64,000 nucleotides of DNA from PWVB01 sp964530185 (GTDB lineage Bacteria > Chloroflexota > Anaerolineae > B4-G1 > SLSP01): contig CAZHBB010000001.1 of assembly GCA_964530185.1 (NCBI GenBank), positions 1 through 64,000 on the forward strand, in the 5' to 3' direction. Below are positions 60,130 to 64,000 of this stretch, piece after piece; the stretch's first letter is position 1, and the number at the start of each line of letters is the position of its first letter. The notes beneath the pieces were generated by a model. That model was not told where the DNA came from. It did no database searches and was given only the letters and a program-made list of their open reading frames with translations. The translations under genes and the position numbers were made by a program.

Positions 60130-61072
60130 CGTGGCTCAGCGATTCGTCCAGGCCTTTCCAGGTGAGGCTGGGCTGGACGTGCCTCTGGCACGCTATTCCG
60201 GTGTGGGGATCGGCGGGCCAGCGGATGTGCTGTTGACGGTCCGCGATCAAGAGACTCTCCTGCGCGCAGTGCAAATGGCGGAGGCGATGGCGATGCCCTG
60301 GCGGGTGTATGGGGGGCTGACTAATGTGCTCCTCCCAGATGAGGGAGTGCGCGGACTGGTGATCTTGAATCGAATGGATGAGGCACTCTTTGGTGATGAA
60401 CACCGCCTGATCGTTGCTGGGGGGGCCAGTGTTGTGAAGGTGGCACGGATGGCTGTGGCACGTGGGTGGGGTGGCCTCACCTGGGCGATCGGGCTGCCTG
60501 GGACGTTTGGCGGGGCGATCGTCAACAACGCGGGCGCGTTCGGAGGTGAGATCAGTCGGCTGTTGCGGTGGGCTGAGGTGTTGGATCCCGAGGGGGAGGT
60601 ACAACGGGTGGATGCACCGTGGTTCCAATTTGGGTATCGCACCAGCAGGCTTAAGGGGCATGGAGAACCGTGGGTGGTGCTGCGTGCCGAGCTTCAGCTT
60701 CACGCGGCGCATCCTGATCACCTGCGGCGAAAGGCCCAGGAGTACGCCGATCGTCGCAAGCGAACACAACCGGCCGGCAGGACGTTGGGATCGACCTTCA
60801 AGAACCCTCCCGGGGATTATGCCGGACGCCTTATCGAGGCCGCCGGGCTGAAAGGGCAGCGGCGAGGTGATGTGGTGGTTTCGACGCAGCATGCGAACTT
60901 TTTCATCAACGAGGGCGCGGGGACTGCCGAGGATTTTTGCGCCCTGGTGAGACTGGTGCGCGCGCGAGTGTTTGAGGTGTTCGGAGTCTGGCTCGAGCCA
61001 GAGGTAGAGATCCTCTCAGAGTCGGGCCTGGTGAACCACCTCGATACTTCCCGGCGGGCCTGGAGTACGTGA
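60113..61072 (+). CDS. murB: UDP-N-acetylenolpyruvoylglucosamine reductase MurB
   Basis: 319-residue FAD enzyme that reduces UDP-GlcNAc-enolpyruvate to UDP-MurNAc. Motifs: LARYSGVGIGGPADVLL (FAD), GGLTNVLLPDEGVRGLVI, GLPGTFGGAIVNNAGAFGGEIS, and the catalytic Ser/Glu region GRTLGSTFKNPPGDYAGRLIEAAGLKG with HANFFINEG. It lacks the extra loop of type I enzymes and so looks like type II. GGAAGGG precedes the ATG; it overlaps murC by 17 bases. Confidence 0.95.
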   Translation: MGLRPDVAQRFVQAFPGEAGLDVPLARYSGVGIGGPADVLLTVRDQETLLRAVQMAEAMAMPWRVYGGLTNVLLPDEGVRGLVILNRMDEALFGDEHRLIVAGGASVVKVARMAVARGWGGLTWAIGLPGTFGGAIVNNAGAFGGEISRLLRWAEVLDPEGEVQRVDAPWFQFGYRTSRLKGHGEPWVVLRAELQLHAAHPDHLRRKAQEYADRRKRTQPAGRTLGSTFKNPPGDYAGRLIEAAGLKGQRRGDVVVSTQHANFFINEGAGTAEDFCALVRLVRARVFEVFGVWLEPEVEILSESGLVNHLDTSRRAWST

Positions 61073-61130
61073 GACTGTGCTGGCAAGGCGAGGCGCGTCT
61101 GGGGATGGATATCAGGGATAGGCAGAGACA

Positions 61131-62282
61131 ATGACGATGACAAAGTTGCGAGTGGCTGTGGTCTTTGGGGGGCGTTCAGGAGAGCATGAGGTGAGCCTTG
61201 CCTCTGCCCGTTCCGTGATGGCAGCCATGGATCAGGAGAAGTATGAGATCATCCCGGTTGGCATCACCCGCCAGGGGAGTTGGATCGTGGGGCAGGACCC
61301 GTTATCAGCACTGCTGCGCGAGGATCTCACGGATATGCGTTTCGCGACCATTCTGGCCGACCCTCAGCGGCCTGGCCTGTGGGTCGATTCCGGTGAGGGA
61401 TCCCGCTCGGGCATGAGTCGCTATGTGCTCACGAAGCTCGCAGAGGTAGATGTTGTTTTTCCTGTGCTGCATGGGACGTTTGGTGAGGACGGAACGCTAC
61501 AGGGTCTGCTGGAGTTGGCGGGTATCCCCTACGTGGGCGCCGGCGTGTTGTGCTCATCACTGGCTATGGACAAGATCGCGTTCAAGGACGTGGCCCTCAC
61601 CCACGGGTTGCGCGTGGCCGATTACCTCTGGCTGACGCGCCGACAGTGGCGGAGCCAATCTGAGGTATGGCTGGAGCAGGTCGAGGCCCGACTTGGGTAT
61701 CCTGTCTTCGTGAAACCGGCGAATCTTGGGTCCAGTGTGGGGATCACCAAGTGCCGGAGCCGGGCGGAGCTTGAAGCTGGGATGACCGAGGCCGCACGGT
61801 ATGATCGGCGCATTCTGGTCGAACGGGCTGTCCCCGACGCGCGGGAGATCGAGGTGAGCGTATTGGGGAACGAGGATGTCGAGGTCTCCATTCCCGGTGA
61901 GATCATCCCTAGCCGCGAGTTCTATGACTATGCGGCCAAATATCTCGATGAAGGTGACCGGGCGTCGCAGTTGCTCATTCCGGCACCCCTGGAGCCACAG
62001 GTCCAGGAGGAAGTGCAGGCCCTGGCTGAGGAGGCCTATCGGGCCATCGATGGCGCGGGCATGGCCCGGGTGGACTTCTTGCTTTCGGCTGAGACGGGCG
62101 AACTCTTCATCAACGAGATCAACACGATCCCCGGGTTCACGTCTATCAGTATGTATCCCAAACTCTGGGAGGCCTCGGGATTGTCCTATCCCGAGCTGAT
62201 TGATCGGCTGATCGCGCTGGCTCTCGAACGATTCGCGGAGAACGCGTCATCCGAGCGCATTTTCAGGCCCCTGGGTATGTAG
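61131..62282 (+). CDS. ddl: D-alanine:D-alanine ligase
   Basis: 383-residue ATP-grasp enzyme making D-Ala-D-Ala, the substrate of MurF. Motifs: VAVVFGGRSGEHEVSLASARSV, VFPVLHGTFGEDGTLQGLLEL, PVFVKPANLGSSVGITKCRS, and FINEINTIPGFTSISMYPKLW. The order is that of DdlA/DdlB, slightly longer than DdlB. Two in-frame ATGs six bases apart are possible starts. It follows murB by 58 bases. Confidence 0.96.
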   Translation: MTMTKLRVAVVFGGRSGEHEVSLASARSVMAAMDQEKYEIIPVGITRQGSWIVGQDPLSALLREDLTDMRFATILADPQRPGLWVDSGEGSRSGMSRYVLTKLAEVDVVFPVLHGTFGEDGTLQGLLELAGIPYVGAGVLCSSLAMDKIAFKDVALTHGLRVADYLWLTRRQWRSQSEVWLEQVEARLGYPVFVKPANLGSSVGITKCRSRAELEAGMTEAARYDRRILVERAVPDAREIEVSVLGNEDVEVSIPGEIIPSREFYDYAAKYLDEGDRASQLLIPAPLEPQVQEEVQALAEEAYRAIDGAGMARVDFLLSAETGELFINEINTIPGFTSISMYPKLWEASGLSYPELIDRLIALALERFAENASSERIFRPLGM

Positions 62283-62324
62283 CGGGCGAGTGATTGGGAA
62301 CGCTTGGTGAGTGGAGGAGGCAAA

Positions 62325-63125
62325 ATGAAGCGGCGACGTTACTATCGAACGACAGCACTCCTTGGACCGCGCCATCATGTTGTCTCTCACACTGCGCGCC
62401 GCCGTGTCAGGATCCGCTGGCCCACTGTGGTGGTCACAGTGTGTATGATAGCGCTGGCCGGGTGGGTGGTTTTCGGCAATGCCTGGTATCTGGACTGGGA
62501 GGACGCGACAGTTGTAGGGACAGCCTCGCAGAATCTGGCATTCAAGATCAAGGAGGCCTCTGACCTGATGGGGAGGCATAGGAGTGGGTTGAGGCCAGCG
62601 AAAGCTGAGGAAGCCATCCTCTCAGAGTTTCCCCAGCTTTCCAGCGTCCATGTGCGTTGTGCCATATTCCCGACCCGGTGTGAGATCGAAGTGACCGAGC
62701 GTGACCCCATCCTGGTGTGGGCCGCGCCTGAGCAGACCTACTGGGTGGATCGGGAGGGGGTCTTCTTCCCCGCTGCCGGACGGCGTCAGGACCTCCCTGT
62801 GGTCTCTGGCCCTTTGCCTGTCGATGCCCCCGCAGAGGCTACGTCCGAGGAGATGGGGTATGTGGTCGAGATCTTCCAGAGCATCGCGACTCTCTCCTCC
62901 CTGGGGATCTCTGCAGAGGCTCTGTCGTATGACGAACGCTATGGCCTGATCTGGACGGATCCCGAGGGATGTCGTGTGGCTTTTGGGGTGGGTGGTGACA
63001 TGAAGGTACGCTGGGATCTCTACCGGGATCTGGTAGGGGATCTGGCCGCGCGGGGTGTGCATCCAAGGGTGATCGATGTCCGCTCGGTCCAAGGGGTCAC
63101 CTACGCACTTGAACCGTTATGGTAG
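62325..63125 (+). CDS. ftsQ: Cell division protein FtsQ
   Basis: 266-residue bitopic membrane protein. A basic cytoplasmic region precedes the transmembrane helix at about 32-50 (TVVVTVCMIALAGWVVFGNAW). The POTRA-like segment ATVVGTASQNLAFKIKEA and AEEAILSEFPQLSSVHVRCAIFPTRCEIEVTERDPILVW follows, as in FtsQ/DivIB. It links early and late divisome proteins. GGAGGAGG precedes the ATG by about six bases. It stands between ddl and ftsA, the usual place. Confidence 0.9.
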   Translation: MKRRRYYRTTALLGPRHHVVSHTARRRVRIRWPTVVVTVCMIALAGWVVFGNAWYLDWEDATVVGTASQNLAFKIKEASDLMGRHRSGLRPAKAEEAILSEFPQLSSVHVRCAIFPTRCEIEVTERDPILVWAAPEQTYWVDREGVFFPAAGRRQDLPVVSGPLPVDAPAEATSEEMGYVVEIFQSIATLSSLGISAEALSYDERYGLIWTDPEGCRVAFGVGGDMKVRWDLYRDLVGDLAARGVHPRVIDVRSVQGVTYALEPLW

Positions 63126-63135
63126 GGGGTATGGC

Positions 63136-64000
63136 ATGGCCAAAGTTGGGATCGATATCGGTTCTCATCGTGTGCTCGCAATTGTGGGGGACGTTGATGA
63201 ACAGGGGCGTGTGCAGATCTTGGGAGTTGGAGAGGCTCCCGCCCGTGGCATCAAGAAAGCCGTGGTCATCAATGTGGCCCAGGCGACGGCGTCCATCGCG
63301 CAGGCGGTGGAGCAGGCCGAGCAGAGCAGCGGGTTTCAGATCGAGCGCTGCTATGTGGGGGTGAGCGGGGCGCATATCTCCTCCCGAAACAGCACCGGCG
63401 TGGTAGGGGTTTCGCGTCGGGATCGGGGCATTGTGTCTGACGACGTGGATCGTGTATTGGAGGCGGCCGGGGCGATTGTATTGCCCGAAAACCAGGAACT
63501 TATTCACATTCTTCCGCGCACTTATACGGTCGATGGACAGGATGGCGTGCGCAATCCATTGGGTATGCACGGGTTCCGCCTGGAGGTGGAGGCCCACGTT
63601 GTCATGGGATCGAGCACTGCACTGGAGAACCTCCGAAAATGTGTGTCCGAGGCCGGGCTGCAGGCCACGGACCTCGTATTGACCAGTTTGGCGGCCGGTG
63701 ATGCGGTGTTGACAGAGAGTGAGAAGGAGATGGGGGTCGTGCTGGTGGACATTGGGGAGGGGACCACTGACATCGCGATCTTCATCGACGGAACCGTCTG
63801 GCACACGAAATCGCTGCCGATGGGCGGAGAGTATGTCACCAACGACGTGGCGATTGGTCTGCGTCTGCCCTCGCAGGTAGCCGAGCGTATCAAGTTGAGC
63901 CATGGGCATGCCCTCTCTAATCAGGTCGCGGAGGACGAGCGGTTCACCGTGGCCCCCTATGGGGAGGGTAATCCTATCCCAATCCCTCGCTGGAAACTGG
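63136..64000 (+). CDS. ftsA: Cell division protein FtsA (partial, cut by window end)
   Basis: First 288 residues of an actin-like ATPase that anchors FtsZ to the membrane. The N-terminal phosphate-1 loop is VGIDIGSHRVLAIVG; the 1C-type region includes CYVGVSGAHISS. The phosphate-2 loop is VVLVDIGEGTTDIAIF followed by GGEYVTNDVAIGLRL. It starts 10 bases after ftsQ at the second of two close ATGs; only this one gives the FtsA frame. The C-terminal amphipathic helix lies beyond the window. ftsZ would be expected next. Confidence 0.95.
   Translation, partial: MAKVGIDIGSHRVLAIVGDVDEQGRVQILGVGEAPARGIKKAVVINVAQATASIAQAVEQAEQSSGFQIERCYVGVSGAHISSRNSTGVVGVSRRDRGIVSDDVDRVLEAAGAIVLPENQELIHILPRTYTVDGQDGVRNPLGMHGFRLEVEAHVVMGSSTALENLRKCVSEAGLQATDLVLTSLAAGDAVLTESEKEMGVVLVDIGEGTTDIAIFIDGTVWHTKSLPMGGEYVTNDVAIGLRLPSQVAERIKLSHGHALSNQVAEDERFTVAPYGEGNPIPIPRWKL

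Overview
The window looks like a chromosomal stretch of an anaerobic or microaerophilic member of the Chloroflexota (Anaerolineae-like), probably from a metagenome-assembled genome. This is inferred from gene content, not from a marker search. The clues are GC-rich coding with many GTG/TTG starts, an effector-associated-domain protein, a NurA/HAS-barrel pair, many 4Fe-4S proteins, large families of sugar oxidoreductases and isomerases, and two 100-N scaffold gaps. Both gaps are flanked by identical 55-base ends, which marks them as assembler joins rather than real missing DNA.

Layout. 1-5 kb: a DNA-binding effector-associated-domain protein, then a DUF6259 glycosidase-like protein, a D-2-hydroxyacid dehydrogenase, a cyclophilin-like protein and a GDT1/UPF0016 cation exporter. 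5-9.2 kb (minus strand): a metal-transport operon made of a soluble PRC/MgtE-N/CBS protein, an Nramp-related transporter and a methyltransferase, with a DoxX-like protein downstream. The operon leader can base-pair with its own Shine-Dalgarno sequence. 9.6-12.2 kb (minus): an iron-sulfur cluster with an ArsR-type regulator, a CDP-alcohol phosphatidyltransferase, two ferredoxin-type proteins and a stand-alone HdrA-like domain; a strong promoter with an ArsR-like operator sits inside it. 12.6-16.7 kb: an aldo/keto reductase with ferredoxin domain, metK and an alpha/beta hydrolase.

17-33.4 kb (plus): carbohydrate genes. These are Gfo/Idh/MocA dehydrogenases, a tandem class II aldolase whose second half has lost its zinc site, an aldo/keto reductase, sugar isomerases, an MFS transporter, an orphan FtsX-type permease, glycogen synthase and an SDR epimerase. 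33.4-42.9 kb (minus): a seven-gene operon with a sialidase-like protein, a GH29 alpha-L-fucosidase, two sulfatases, a Gfo/Idh protein, an OYE-type flavin oxidoreductase and a DegT aminotransferase. Divergently from it run a third sulfatase, endonuclease V, a KDG-type kinase and KDPG aldolase (43.2-47.2 kb). Together these suggest intracellular breakdown of sulfated, fucose-containing glycans, with products entering central metabolism through a 2-keto-3-deoxy acid.

47.3-49.1 kb (minus): a HAS-barrel protein and the NurA nuclease, without HerA; nurA appears to have a leaderless promoter. 49.4-64 kb (plus): the division and cell wall (dcw) cluster mraZ-rsmH-ftsL-like-ftsI-murF-murD-ftsW-murG-cvpA-like-murC-murB-ddl-ftsQ-ftsA. 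It is preceded by a promoter and four 10-bp-spaced GTGG repeats that fit an MraZ operator. murE and mraY are missing from their usual places. No rRNA, tRNA, CRISPR array or transposase gene was recognised.
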